42,378 nucleotides of DNA from Holophagaceae bacterium (GTDB taxonomy: Bacteria > Acidobacteriota > Holophagae > Holophagales > Holophagaceae): NCBI GenBank assembly GCA_025361125.1, contig JANYBM010000042.1, positions 1 to 42,378 of the forward strand. Direction: 5' to 3'. The notes under the pieces are model-generated. The model was not told where the DNA came from, did no database searches, and was given only the letters and a program-made list of their open reading frames with translations. Position numbers and translations under genes: made by a program. Below, in pieces: positions 1 to 8,640 of this stretch. Numbering within the stretch: position 1 is the stretch's first letter; each line of letters starts with the position of its first letter.

Positions 1-399
1 CCGCTCGTGGAATTCATCCAGCACCACCGCGGCGATGCCTTTCAGTTGCGGATCAGCTTGAAGCCGCCGCAACAGCAGGCCTTCCGTGACGAAGCGGATG
101 CGCGTGGCTTTAGACACTTTCTGCTCGAAGCGCACCGCGTATCCCGCCCGCTCTCCAAGGCTCTCCCCGAGTTCATCGGCCACGCGCATGGCCGCCAGCC
201 TGGCCGCCAGCCTCCGCGGCTCCAGCACCCAGCATTCGCCCTCTGAAAGCAAGCCGCCATCAAGCAGAGCGCGGGGCACGCGGGTGGTCTTGCCCGCGCC
301 CGGATCAGCGGTGATAACCAGGTTCGGATTGTTCTTCAACGAAGCCAGAACCTGCGGCAGCAGCGGGTCGATGGGAAGTGGGGAGAGCGATCGTCGCAT
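1..399 (-). CDS. hrpB: ATP-dependent helicase HrpB, N-terminal part (runs off the left edge)
   Basis: This is the first 133 codons of a DEAH-family RNA helicase; the rest lies beyond position 1. The ATG at 399 follows a GGGAGG-type ribosome site. The reading gives a Walker A motif ([12 protein letters not shown]) near residue 28, then the conserved [11 protein letters not shown] segment, VTEGLLLRR, and finally a DEFHER Walker B box at the very edge. This order is characteristic of HrpB, a helicase-like ATPase of unclear cellular role in most bacteria. The usual Pro of the HrpB P-loop (APPGAGKTT) is Asp here. It is divergent from nothing on its upstream side: the next gene also reads on the minus strand and ends about 100 bases upstream, so it may be read from that direction. 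Confidence 0.9.
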   Translation of the reverse strand, partial: MRRSLSPLPIDPLLPQVLASLKNNPNLVITADPGAGKTTRVPRALLDGGLLSEGECWVLEPRRLAARLAAMRVADELGESLGERAGYAVRFEQKVSKATRIRFVTEGLLLRRLQADPQLKGIAAVVLDEFHER

Positions 400-496
400 T
401 TCGTGAATTCCTCCCCTCCCCGGCTAGTTCCAAACCGGATTTCACGAGGCCCAATTGTTAGGATCAAACCTCTGCCACCTACAGTTTGTGGCGAGT

Positions 497-1744
497 TTAC
501 ATTTCTTTCTTTTCTCGGCCGAGTTTGAAGGATCCCACAGGTTCAACGGCCAACAGAATCCAGCCTGGTGCCAGTTCCAGGGTCCAGCCTGGGCCGGTTA
601 GGGGCCTTGCTTTTTGATCCGTGGGAGCAATCACACGGGCCTCAGACCAATCCCCGGATCGCAAGCTTCCACCGGTTACTTCGAGCCTGCCCCAGTCCCC
701 GCGATAGGTTGCCGTTGGATGATAAGCTGCCCCACCTTCGAGGGCTTCTGTATTGCTTGGATTGAATTGGACATGGAAAGGACCGGGCACCCGGAGCGTG
801 GGGCCCGTGATTAGGGGTTCGGTTATCGTGGCAAGCCGCTGCTGCCTTGCCTTATCTTTGATTTCTTCTTGAGCACGGAGGTCATGACCCCCCAGCTTGG
901 CTGCAGCGACTTCGGCATCCGCGGAAGTCGCTGCGCGGAGATGATAGGCCTCTTGAAGGAGCACCGAGAGGTCCGTAGCCCGGCGCACGCGCCTGGTCCA
1001 CCCTGGGGCCGCAGCGTCCAACAATAGTCCGTAGGCGGGACCTGAAGCGTAGGCGAAGCTTCTCGCAAAAGGCCCTTCGGTCTTCTGAAGCTTTTCCATG
1101 GCTAGATTTCGGGCTCCCGCCGCACGGATTCCGGTGTATTCCGCCAGTCCCTCTTTCAATTCCAAGCTTCGCTCGGCCTCGACGGCATTGGGAAAAAGGC
1201 TCTGCCTTTGCGTCCTGCATGCCAGGGCAGCTGCCACCCAGCTTTGGCGGGTTTTCCCCGACGTCACAAGAGCCTTGGACAGGGCACGCCATTCCAATTG
1301 GAGCCAATATCTCCCCTCCAGCTTGTCCAGATGTCCGTTGAGGAGATCCGGCACGTCCAGGCCCAGGCTTGGCTGGATGCGATGCCAGGATTCATGGATG
1401 AGCAGCACCTGGCGCTCCAATGCCTTATCCGGAAGCGGGAGTAACACCATGCTCCAGCGCTTCCCAGCCCACTCCATGGCTGTGTTGGCAACCCCCACGT
1501 CATTCGGCAGGATGCCGGTGAAAACCCCTTGCTGGTCCTTGAGCTGCCCTTCTGCGTCCGGTTCGGAAGCCCAGACCTGTCGCGTTTTGGGGTCGACTAA
1601 CAGCAGCGGTCCAACCAGGCTCCTTCCCCAAATGTGTCCTCTCTCGACCTGCCAGGCCTGGCGGGCTTCGTGAAAAAACTCGGAGGGGGAAATGGAACTG
1701 GAGTGTTGGGCGTACAGGGCCGCGCAGAGAAAAATCGTGAACAT
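497..1744 (-). CDS. Secreted HExxH protein, putative gluzincin-like peptidase
   Basis: I do not recognise this as a named family. The chosen ATG at 1744 has a GGAG site upstream and starts directly on a short hydrophobic signal (MFTIFLCAALYAQ), giving 415 residues. The longer in-frame version from 1837 adds 31 polar residues before the signal and is less likely. Residues 117-121 read HESWH, a zinc-peptidase HExxH motif, and residues 198-203 read EGLAEY, where E198 or E202 could be the third zinc ligand as in gluzincins. The C-terminal third looks like a beta-rich segment. It sits between hrpB and lpxD on the same strand. Export and metal binding are inferred from the motifs; no substrate can be named. 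Confidence 0.75.
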   Translation of the reverse strand: MFTIFLCAALYAQHSSSISPSEFFHEARQAWQVERGHIWGRSLVGPLLLVDPKTRQVWASEPDAEGQLKDQQGVFTGILPNDVGVANTAMEWAGKRWSMVLLPLPDKALERQVLLIHESWHRIQPSLGLDVPDLLNGHLDKLEGRYWLQLEWRALSKALVTSGKTRQSWVAAALACRTQRQSLFPNAVEAERSLELKEGLAEYTGIRAAGARNLAMEKLQKTEGPFARSFAYASGPAYGLLLDAAAPGWTRRVRRATDLSVLLQEAYHLRAATSADAEVAAAKLGGHDLRAQEEIKDKARQQRLATITEPLITGPTLRVPGPFHVQFNPSNTEALEGGAAYHPTATYRGDWGRLEVTGGSLRSGDWSEARVIAPTDQKARPLTGPGWTLELAPGWILLAVEPVGSFKLGREKKEM

Positions 1745-1829
1745 TCGGACTCCAGTAAGTCGATTTTGGACATTATTTTTCTTACATTTCTTCAGCGTGA
1801 CCGGCCCCGTGTCTACCTTATGATTGCCT

Positions 1830-2825
1830 TCAACCACGCTGCAGCTTCTTCAGGATCTTCGGCAAGCGGTTCACCGCGGCCTGCGCCTCCACCCATTCTT
1901 TGTGCGGCCGCGCCGGATAGCCCGTGACAAAGCTGCCCTCCGGCAGACTCTTGGCTACCACGCTGCCTCCGCCGACGATGCTGCGGGCGCCGATCTCGAT
2001 GTGGCCCACCACGCCCACTTTTCCGGCGAGCGTCACATAATCGCCGATCTTGGCCGAGCCGCTGATCCCAGTCATGCTGACGATGAGGCAGTGTTCGCCC
2101 ACCTGCACGTTGTGGGCGATCTGGCACTGGTTGTCCACCTTGGTGCCCGCGCCGATGCGCGTGGGACCTAAGGCACCGCGATCCACGGTGACGCAGGCAC
2201 CGATTTCTACGTCATCGCCCACTTCCACCCAACCCACTTGCAGTATTTTTTGATGCTTTCCGTCCACCAGGACATAACCGTAGCCGTCGCTTCCCAGAAC
2301 ACTATTGGCGTGGATTCGAACGTTTTCACCCAACCTGGTGCGCCGGTAGAGCACGACACCCGAAAACAGCTCACACCCCTGGCCGAGCACACAATCGGCA
2401 CCAATATGAACGCCCGGGTGCAGCACACAACCGTCCTCCACGACCGTTCGGGCACCGATGGTCACGCCGGGAGCCAGCCGGGTGCGGGCGCCAATTTTCG
2501 CGGTGGAATGAATGGGGGTCTGCTCCCATTCGGGTTCGGGTTCGGGATGGAGCCATGCGATGCACTGCGCGAAGGCCCAGTAGGGATTTTCCACCACCAG
2601 CACGGCGCGCTCACCCAAATCGGTTTTGGAGTCCACCAGGATCAGGCCCGCTTCGGCTTTCAGTGCTTTGGATGCGTACTTGGGGTTGGCCAGGAAACTC
2701 AAATGCCCCGGCCCCGCTTCATCCAGCGACCGTACTTCGTGCAGGAGCATTCCTGGGAGACAATGGAGAAGCGTGCCGTTCAGCTTTGACGCCAATTCCT
2801 GAGCCGTGATGCTTCCCGTGTGCAT
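1830..2825 (-). CDS. lpxD: UDP-3-O-acylglucosamine N-acyltransferase LpxD
   Basis: LpxD adds the second, N-linked hydroxyacyl chain to UDP-3-O-acyl-glucosamine from acyl-ACP, the third step of lipid A synthesis in the cytoplasm. The 331-residue length is normal. Residues 1-100 form the uridine-binding domain (LSFLANPKYA and the VENPYWAFAQ segment). The remainder is a left-handed beta-helix of hexapeptide repeats (such as IGARTRLAPGVTIGARTVVEDG), followed by a C-terminal helix ending in KILKKLQRG. The IAHNVQVGEHC segment carries the expected catalytic His. The ATG at 2825 follows GGGGAAG. It is divergent from the plus-strand lgt group, with overlapping upstream regions. No lpxA, fabZ or lpxB lies beside it in the window. 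Confidence 0.95.
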   Translation of the reverse strand: MHTGSITAQELASKLNGTLLHCLPGMLLHEVRSLDEAGPGHLSFLANPKYASKALKAEAGLILVDSKTDLGERAVLVVENPYWAFAQCIAWLHPEPEPEWEQTPIHSTAKIGARTRLAPGVTIGARTVVEDGCVLHPGVHIGADCVLGQGCELFSGVVLYRRTRLGENVRIHANSVLGSDGYGYVLVDGKHQKILQVGWVEVGDDVEIGACVTVDRGALGPTRIGAGTKVDNQCQIAHNVQVGEHCLIVSMTGISGSAKIGDYVTLAGKVGVVGHIEIGARSIVGGGSVVAKSLPEGSFVTGYPARPHKEWVEAQAAVNRLPKILKKLQRG

Positions 2826-2909
2826 ATCTTCCCCTGTTTCGAGCCTGCCATGCTCACCGGCTTACCGCCAATCTCCGATGGACCTTCCTATGATCGCATC
2901 CCCCAACTC

Positions 2910-3383
2910 ATGAACGAACACGTCACTGAGCACAAAGAGTCTGCTCATAACCTGGAAGTCTCGGCGCCTCCTTCGGAGCGGCGCTGGATGTGGGTTTGCC
3001 TGGGTCTGCTGGCCCTTCTCCTGCTCTATTCCGCGTGGACCGTGCGCCGACTGACCTCCGTGGTGAACCTTGCCCCCGCGCCCGCTGTGGATCACGGGCC
3101 CCTGCCCGAGTCGGTGCGAGCCCAAGTGTTGGCGCTGGTGGCCCCACATCTGGAAAATGCGATTTTGCAAGAGCTTCACACTGGCAAAGTCCGGGAATTC
3201 CGCATCATTGGGAAACCCAAAGAACTGTTGGCGCAAGAGTTTTATGCGGCCTTCCGCCCGTTGGTGGTGGACCGCCTCATGCCCTTGCTCAGGCCCTACG
3301 GCGAAATCATCAGTTTTGATATCACGGCCCTGGATCTACCGCCCGCAAGGCTTCGCGAAATCCCTGATCAGAAGGATTCCTGA
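2910..3383 (+). CDS. Membrane-anchored protein of unknown function upstream of lgt
   Basis: The function is not recognised. From the ATG at 2910 it encodes 157 residues: a polar N-terminus, one transmembrane segment (WMWVCLGLLALLLLYSAW, about residues 25-42), then a periplasmic domain of about 110 residues rich in Leu, Arg and Glu. The start is uncertain: in-frame ATGs also occur at 2820 and 2850, but those would run through the lpxD promoter and none has a clear ribosome site. The stop overlaps the lgt start by one base (TGATG), so it is probably translated together with lgt. A role in envelope biogenesis is suggested only by that neighbour. Confidence 0.7.
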   Translation: MNEHVTEHKESAHNLEVSAPPSERRWMWVCLGLLALLLLYSAWTVRRLTSVVNLAPAPAVDHGPLPESVRAQVLALVAPHLENAILQELHTGKVREFRIIGKPKELLAQEFYAAFRPLVVDRLMPLLRPYGEIISFDITALDLPPARLREIPDQKDS

Positions 3384-4219
3384 TGCATCCCTACCTCTTT
3401 CACATCGGCAGCTTCGGCATTGGAACCTACGGGCTGATGATGGCCCTGGCTTTCTTCGCCGCCTTGGCGCTGGCGAAGCGCCAAGGCACCCTGGACGGCC
3501 TGTCCAGCGATGCAGTTACGGATTTGGCCATCACCGTGCTCATCGCCGGCGTAATCGGATCCAAGTTGTTGATGATCATCGTGGGCTTGCTTACGCCGGT
3601 GGGCGAAGAAGGCTATATGGCTTTCAGGGACATCTTCAGCGTCGGGATGCTCCGGGCCGGTGGAGCTGTGCATGGTGGCATCATCGCCGCGGCCCTCGTG
3701 TTCTTTTGGAAGTTGCGCCCGAAATCCGGGCTGCCCTTGCGCAAAACAGGTGATGCGCTGGTGCCTTCGGTGGCGTTGGGACAGGCCATTGGCCGCATCG
3801 GCTGTTTCATGGCCGGCTGCTGCTACGGCACCAGCTGTGATCTCCCCTGGGCTGTGACTTTTACCAGTCCGGATGCTCACGAGTTATCTGGTACGCCCCT
3901 GTTTGAACACATCCATCCGGTTCAGCTCTACCACCTGAGCGCGAACTTGCTTATCTGTGGAATCCTGATCCTGGCCCGTCGCAAGCGGAAATTCGAAGGC
4001 CAGATCTTCTCGCTCTACTTCATCCTGGAAGGCATCGGTCGCATCATCGTCGAATTGTGGCGCGGCGATTTGGACCGGGGCGCCTGGCTGGGCCAGGCCT
4101 GGCTCACCACTGGCCGCCTCACAGCCATCGGCTTCATTGTGCTCGGTGTCGTCATCTGGGCATTTTCCCGGAACCGCCCACCCTTTATTTCACCCCAAGA
4201 GTCACCCAAGGAAGTCTGA
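3383..4219 (+). CDS. lgt: Phosphatidylglycerol-prolipoprotein diacylglyceryl transferase Lgt
   Basis: Lgt transfers the diacylglyceryl group from phosphatidylglycerol to the lipobox cysteine of prolipoproteins in the inner membrane. The 278-residue protein starts with the expected re-entrant segment (HIGSFGIGTYGLMMALAF) and contains RAGGAVHGG and the Lgt signature GRIGCFMAGCCYG near residues 136-148. It has about seven hydrophobic segments. The final segment (AIGFIVLGVVIWAFSRNRPP) and short polar tail are typical. The start overlaps the preceding stop and its own stop overlaps the start of the pseudouridine synthase gene (TGATG), so the three genes look like one translationally coupled unit. 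Several lipobox proteins elsewhere in the window would be its substrates. Confidence 0.96.
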   Translation: MHPYLFHIGSFGIGTYGLMMALAFFAALALAKRQGTLDGLSSDAVTDLAITVLIAGVIGSKLLMIIVGLLTPVGEEGYMAFRDIFSVGMLRAGGAVHGGIIAAALVFFWKLRPKSGLPLRKTGDALVPSVALGQAIGRIGCFMAGCCYGTSCDLPWAVTFTSPDAHELSGTPLFEHIHPVQLYHLSANLLICGILILARRKRKFEGQIFSLYFILEGIGRIIVELWRGDLDRGAWLGQAWLTTGRLTAIGFIVLGVVIWAFSRNRPPFISPQESPKEV

Positions 4220-5211
4220 TGCGCATTGAACTTGAGACAGGACACCCGCGGCTGGACCGTTTTCTCGCCGAGCATCTCCCGGAGGTTCCACGCAACAAAT
4301 GGGACGACTGGATCAAAGAAGGCCGAGTGCTCCTCAACGGCGAGGTCCCCTCGAAAGGCGGCAAGAAATTGAAGATCGGCGATGTCATCGAGACCGAGCT
4401 TCCGGACATGACGCCCCCGGCCCGACATTTGTTCGCGGAGACAATCGACCTGCCCACGCTTTTTGAAGACACCCAGCTCTGGATCATAGATAAACCTGCT
4501 GGCATGGTCGTGCACCCAGGACCAGGTCACACGGGGGGAACCGTTGTGAATGCGCTACTGGGGCGGATCAAGGATGCCCTTCCGGTTGTGGAAACCGATG
4601 GGGAGGAAGCCGCTTCTGACCCCGAGGAAGAAGAAGCTCCCCGGGGTTGGCCAGGTCTGGTGCATCGGTTGGATCGCTACACTTCGGGCTGCCTGTGCCT
4701 CACCAAGACCAGAGAAGCTCAGAGTTCGCTGCAGGCGCAGTTCAAGGAACGCGGCGTGGAAAAGCGCTACCTTGCCATGGTCCGCCACTCGCCGAAATTG
4801 CCGCAGCTGGGATCCTTGCTCATTGACGAGCCAATCTTGCGCCATCGTACCGACCGCATGCGCATGACCATTGGTGGCTCTGGGCGTCCCTCGCAAACAC
4901 GCATCCGTGTGCTCTCGCGCACGCCCAGTGTCGCGCTGCTGGAATGCGAGCTGTTGACCGGCCGCACCCACCAGATCCGGGTCCACCTGCAGCACATGCG
5001 CGCCCCGCTGCTGGGAGACGGCCTTTACGGCGGACCCATGCGCTGGCAGGACGTGGACAAGGAGCCTTTGGAACTGCCCCATCCGTTCCTGCACGCTTGG
5101 AAACTGGCGGTGGACCACCCCATCAGTGGGGCACGAATTTCCGTGGAAGCTCCGATCCCCGATGAATTTCGCGAGATCGCTGGGCGGCTGGGGCTGGTGC
5201 TGCCGGGCTAG
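4219..5211 (+). CDS. rluD: RluD-family 23S rRNA pseudouridine synthase
   Basis: This enzyme isomerises uridines to pseudouridine in RNA, most likely in helix 69 of 23S rRNA if it is the true RluD. The 330 residues comprise an N-terminal S4-like RNA-binding domain (about 1-65, with RLDRFLAEHL and GRVLLNGEV) and the catalytic domain with HRLDRYTSG at 149-157, in which D152 is the catalytic Asp. DKPAGMVVHPGPGH near residue 91 and GRTHQIRVHLQH further on are family signatures. An acidic insertion (several Glu and Asp, about 127-140) precedes the catalytic loop and is unusual. The ATG at 4219 overlaps the lgt stop; a longer in-frame reading into lgt is not needed. Choice of RluD over RluC or other paralogues is by resemblance only. 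Confidence 0.9.
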   Translation: MRIELETGHPRLDRFLAEHLPEVPRNKWDDWIKEGRVLLNGEVPSKGGKKLKIGDVIETELPDMTPPARHLFAETIDLPTLFEDTQLWIIDKPAGMVVHPGPGHTGGTVVNALLGRIKDALPVVETDGEEAASDPEEEEAPRGWPGLVHRLDRYTSGCLCLTKTREAQSSLQAQFKERGVEKRYLAMVRHSPKLPQLGSLLIDEPILRHRTDRMRMTIGGSGRPSQTRIRVLSRTPSVALLECELLTGRTHQIRVHLQHMRAPLLGDGLYGGPMRWQDVDKEPLELPHPFLHAWKLAVDHPISGARISVEAPIPDEFREIAGRLGLVLPG

Positions 5212-5293
5212 GTCGCCATCAGGTCTTCGGGCCCCCAGCTCCCATTGTTCGATATTGGCTCGATGGCTGGCTGGTGGGCCGTTTCGTAAAAAT

Positions 5294-6850
5294 TCAAGCT
5301 TCCTGGCCCGGCGCTTCTGAATGCACTTGCAAAATATTTGTCGGGCGAAGATGCCGGGCTGCCAAAGTCTGGTTGCACATGGCGATGGGAAAACGAGCCG
5401 TGAAACGCAGATTGAAGTCCCAGTCCGCCCCACCCGGGAAGTCCGGCCGGTAGTGGCCAACCTCCGTGAGGGCAAGCCGCCGGTATAGAAAGGAAATGGG
5501 CGGAAATCGGTTGCGATGCAGGAGACTCAGATGGTTGATTTCTTGCAGGTCCGGCTCGCAGGGCTCCACCTTGCAGACCTTGATTTGACCAGCTTCGAGC
5601 TGCTCATGCACCACGGTGGAGCGGGTGATCACACCCATGGCACGAGTGCTGTCCAGTTCCGCCAGCGCCGATTCAAGAAAGCCGGGTGCCCAAGTGTCAC
5701 CGTCTGGGTGGATGGCGATGCAATCCTCGTCGCCTGCGCGGATGGCCAGGTTGTTCGCGGCTTCCTCGCCGATCCGTTGAGGCAAGTGGTGGACCACGAG
5801 ACGGTCACCAAAGGCAGCCCGGTAGGGGGCAATCACCTGCACGACTTCGCTCTCGGGATCACCATCATTGACGATGACCATGCGCCAGGCGCTGTGGGTC
5901 TGGCTCAACACGCTTCGAAGTGTCCGGGACAGAAAATGGGCTGGATGGATGGGCCGGGTGACGATCAGCACGCGGGTTGCGTTCGGAGTCCTCGGTTCAG
6001 GAAGGTCAATGGTCTGGGGGAAAGGAGATCGCAGGATGCTCTGGTTGAGCAGCTGTTCGTAAAGGTAGGCAGCCTCCGTGAAGGCCCTTTCAGTCTCTGC
6101 CTCTAAAAGGTCGAGATCATGGTGATGGCGGAGCCCGGGTGTTACCGCCAAGGCAGCCTGAGCTATGCGCTCCGGCGAGGCCGCCAGGCCCAGGCGATGG
6201 AACACCGCTGCCAGGATTTCGACAGGTCTGGCCATCACCTCGTCATAGGCTACGATGGCGTCTGGAACTGGCACAGCACTGAGTATGTCCCGGTGGTGAT
6301 CGGTCCAGAGTTGGCAGGCAAGTCGTTCGTCAAGCTTCTGCCGATGCTTCAAGGATGCGGCAACCTCTGCGGGAGAGCGTATGCACAGCACAACTTTGAG
6401 GGGTATTCCCAGTTCCAGAAGCAGGTCCTGCCAAAGTGGAAGCAGGCGGCATATGCGTGGGTCTTTCACAAGCCAGACGCGTCCACCTGCGGTCTCGCGC
6501 TGCGTAATTTCCTGCAACTGTCTGCGGGCTGTTGCAGCCTCGGGCCAAAACTGCCAATTGAAAGGCAGGGGAACTTTGGACATGGGCCCCCGACCCAAGT
6601 CTATGAGCAGCCTTGTCTGAGTAGCGACCACGCCCCCGTGCTCCCAATACCCCTGCTCGTTGTCAGGGAAGTAGCCATTGAGCAATGGACCACCGAGATG
6701 CAAGCCCGCCCTTGCGCACATCTGGGAGAACAGCGAAGTGCCGCTGCGGTGCATGCCCACCACAAGGATGACACCGGCTGTTTCGGGATCGGCAAAGGCC
6801 ACAGACCGCTCCGGAAGGAATAGCCCATTGAACCACGCCAAGGGTTTCAA
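5294..6850 (-). CDS. Sulfotransferase - family 2 glycosyltransferase fusion
   Basis: This 518-residue protein joins two transferase domains. Residues about 25-285 are a PAPS-type sulfotransferase: the 5' phosphosulfate loop is GMHRSGTSLFSQM (32-44) and KDPRICRLLPLW fits the 3' phosphate motif. Residues about 290-510 are a GT-A family 2 glycosyltransferase with RVLIVTRPIHPAHFLSRTL, VIVNDGD and a DxD-like HPDGDTW, then GGADWDFNLRF. No transmembrane segment is visible, so it is probably cytoplasmic. The reading from 6850 begins with TTG. A GTG at 6802, with GGAG six bases upstream, is a good alternative start and still leaves the whole P-loop. It follows the lipoprotein gene after 33 bases on the same strand. 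The acceptor is unknown; surface polysaccharide is a guess. Confidence 0.85.
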   Translation of the reverse strand: MKPLAWFNGLFLPERSVAFADPETAGVILVVGMHRSGTSLFSQMCARAGLHLGGPLLNGYFPDNEQGYWEHGGVVATQTRLLIDLGRGPMSKVPLPFNWQFWPEAATARRQLQEITQRETAGGRVWLVKDPRICRLLPLWQDLLLELGIPLKVVLCIRSPAEVAASLKHRQKLDERLACQLWTDHHRDILSAVPVPDAIVAYDEVMARPVEILAAVFHRLGLAASPERIAQAALAVTPGLRHHHDLDLLEAETERAFTEAAYLYEQLLNQSILRSPFPQTIDLPEPRTPNATRVLIVTRPIHPAHFLSRTLRSVLSQTHSAWRMVIVNDGDPESEVVQVIAPYRAAFGDRLVVHHLPQRIGEEAANNLAIRAGDEDCIAIHPDGDTWAPGFLESALAELDSTRAMGVITRSTVVHEQLEAGQIKVCKVEPCEPDLQEINHLSLLHRNRFPPISFLYRRLALTEVGHYRPDFPGGADWDFNLRFTARFPIAMCNQTLAARHLRPTNILQVHSEAPGQEA

Positions 6851-6883
6851 CCAGAGGCGCTGGTCAAAAGTCGCGGCGTCGAG

Positions 6884-7471
6884 TCAGTTGACGATCACCG
6901 TTACTGTCGCGGTGACGCTCGGATCAGCGGTGCTGGTGGCGGTGAGATGATAGGTACCGGGTTCCATGGGGGCGATGTAGTTCCCGTTGTCCCGGAAGCT
7001 CCCGGCTTCGGCCTTCCAGGTCACATCGTTTCGCGCCAGTCCTTTGACTTTCACCGTGAAGGTTTGGGCTTGGCCCGTTTGGAGGAGAGCCGTGGCAGGC
7101 TCGGGCAAGAACAGGGGTAGAACCCGAATTTCGTGTACCGCCTTGGCGATCGAGCCATCCGAACGCCTGGCTCGAATCAATAGCAGGAAGGTGCCGGCAT
7201 GATTCGGCGCAAGATACGTGGTACTCAATCCCCGGGTGCTGAGGAGACCGCCACCGTTGTAATCCAGCAGTTCCCACTCGGGTTCCGCCGCTAAATTTTC
7301 ATTGGCGCTGGCATGCAGTTGAAGCCGCTCTCCGACTAGCACGGCGGGAGCAGGTGGATCCAACGAGACAGCCTCGGGAGCGCTACTGCCACAGCCCAGG
7401 AGCAATGCGGCAAAGGCCAACGGAAGGAAAGAACGGGCGGAAGGTGTCAAGAGGAATCCCAGGCAGTGCAT
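6884..7471 (-). CDS. Lipoprotein with Ig-like (BIG-type) domains
   Basis: The ATG at 7471 gives 195 residues beginning with a long signal peptide that ends in a lipobox (AALLLGC, Cys near residue 29), so it should be lipidated by the signal peptidase II pathway. Two beta-sandwich repeats follow, with phrases typical of bacterial Ig-like domains (VLVGERLQLHASA, GTYHLTATSTADPSVTATV near the end). Such domains serve as adhesive or spacer modules; no catalytic motif is present. The reading frame is open to 7537, but the extra 22 residues precede the signal peptide. The sulfotransferase-glycosyltransferase gene lies 33 bases downstream and is probably cotranscribed. Confidence 0.8.
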   Translation of the reverse strand: MHCLGFLLTPSARSFLPLAFAALLLGCGSSAPEAVSLDPPAPAVLVGERLQLHASANENLAAEPEWELLDYNGGGLLSTRGLSTTYLAPNHAGTFLLLIRARRSDGSIAKAVHEIRVLPLFLPEPATALLQTGQAQTFTVKVKGLARNDVTWKAEAGSFRDNGNYIAPMEPGTYHLTATSTADPSVTATVTVIVN

Positions 7472-7551
7472 CTGAATGATGCCAGTCAGTCCTCGCAGGT
7501 TCCATGATTTCGGGCATACTTCCTCCAAACGAATCAACCCAAGAGGCCACC

Positions 7552-8058
7552 ATGATGGGAACGGTCACATTCGCTCTGCTGGTGAAGCCACCTGTGGAGA
7601 TTCCTTGGCTTGAGCGGCCCGAGCTCATGATCCCCGGCTCCATTGGAGGCCTGGCGATCGTGGTGCTGCTATGCATGTGGATCATCAAACTGCCATCACT
7701 CATCCGCTCCCGCAAAGGCGGCGTGCTGGACCCCATGCAGTTGGAGGTCCTGATGCCCGGCGTGCGGCCCGTCATCATAGACCTGCGTTCACGGGAAGAT
7801 TTTCTGGGAAAACATGGCCACATCCGCAGTGCGATCTCCGTCCCCCAATCTGAACTGATGCAACGGCTTGAGGAACTCCGAAAGGAATCCAGAGGAAAAC
7901 CTGTGGTGCTGGTGGATGAAACGGATGAACTGTCCCACCAGATCAAACCGATCTTTGAATCCAATGGTTTCACCTGGCTCTATGTATTGAAAGGAGGCCT
8001 TCGGGCCTGGCGCGCCGGTCGGCTGCCGATTTATAAGTCAGAGCCCGGTTCAAGGTAG
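7552..8058 (+). CDS. Membrane-anchored rhodanese-like protein lacking the catalytic cysteine
   Basis: The protein of 168 residues from the ATG at 7552 (AGAGG upstream) has one N-terminal transmembrane segment (PGSIGGLAIVVLLCMWII) and then a rhodanese-like domain with VIIDLRSREDFLGKHGHI, SAISVPQ and LKGGLRAWRAG. Active rhodaneses have a Cys in the loop after the fourth strand (usually vyCxxGxRS). Here that loop reads VVLVDETDELS, with no Cys. Sulfur transfer is therefore unlikely, and the domain may bind a partner or act as a regulatory module. An in-frame ATG at 7504 exists but has no ribosome site. The 3' end overlaps the convergent ybaK gene by 9 bases. Confidence 0.82.
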   Translation: MMGTVTFALLVKPPVEIPWLERPELMIPGSIGGLAIVVLLCMWIIKLPSLIRSRKGGVLDPMQLEVLMPGVRPVIIDLRSREDFLGKHGHIRSAISVPQSELMQRLEELRKESRGKPVVLVDETDELSHQIKPIFESNGFTWLYVLKGGLRAWRAGRLPIYKSEPGSR

Positions 8059-8529
8059 GCCCACTTCAACCTGTTTCACGGCCAGAACCTTGAGCAGTTC
8101 CTTTGGCTTCATCTCCACCAGGAATCCGCGGCTGCCACCATTGATAAAGATGTGCTCCAGCTCGAAGATTGATGCTTCCGCATACACAGGCATTGCCTTC
8201 TTCGTACCAAACGGGGACGTGCCTCCCACTAAATAGCCACTGTGCCGTTGTGCCACCTCAGATTTGCATGGCTGTACGGATTTCACGCCAAGTTGCCGAG
8301 CCAACGCTTTGGTGCTCACTTCAAGATCGCCGTGCATGAGCATGAGCAGTGGCGCAGCTTTTTCGTCTTCCATCACCAAAGTCTTGATGACCGCGTGTTC
8401 GGGAATGCCCAACTCCCGCGCAGAGACCATGGTGCCGCCCTTGTCTTCATAGTGGTACAGATGTTCCGTGAAGCTGATGCCATGCTGCTTCAGGAGTCGC
8501 GTGGCATTGGTGGAGGGTGCTTTGCTCAT
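8050..8529 (-). CDS. ybaK: Cys-tRNA(Pro)/Cys-tRNA(Cys) deacylase YbaK
   Basis: YbaK/EbsC proteins hydrolyse cysteine mischarged on tRNA-Pro, acting after prolyl-tRNA synthetase. The 159-residue length is typical. Family features include the N-terminal ATRLLKQHGISF, YHYEDKG, VIKTLVMED with the conserved Lys, the LMHGDLEVSTKALARQLG stretch, and the GYLVGGTSPFGTKKAMPVY block that is close to diagnostic. The start at 8529 is the only sensible ATG. The gene stands alone, convergent with the rhodanese gene and divergent from the dioxygenase gene across about 210 bases that hold the GC hairpins described separately. Confidence 0.93.
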   Translation of the reverse strand: MSKAPSTNATRLLKQHGISFTEHLYHYEDKGGTMVSARELGIPEHAVIKTLVMEDEKAAPLLMLMHGDLEVSTKALARQLGVKSVQPCKSEVAQRHSGYLVGGTSPFGTKKAMPVYAEASIFELEHIFINGGSRGFLVEMKPKELLKVLAVKQVEVGLP

Positions 8530-8640
8530 GGAATCACCCTAAAGCATTTTCCTAATCAAAAACTTTGATTATTTGATGTTTAAACATGTATTATTGCTCT
8601 GGGCCAATCCAGTCCGTCGTTTACGCTCCAATAGTCCCCA

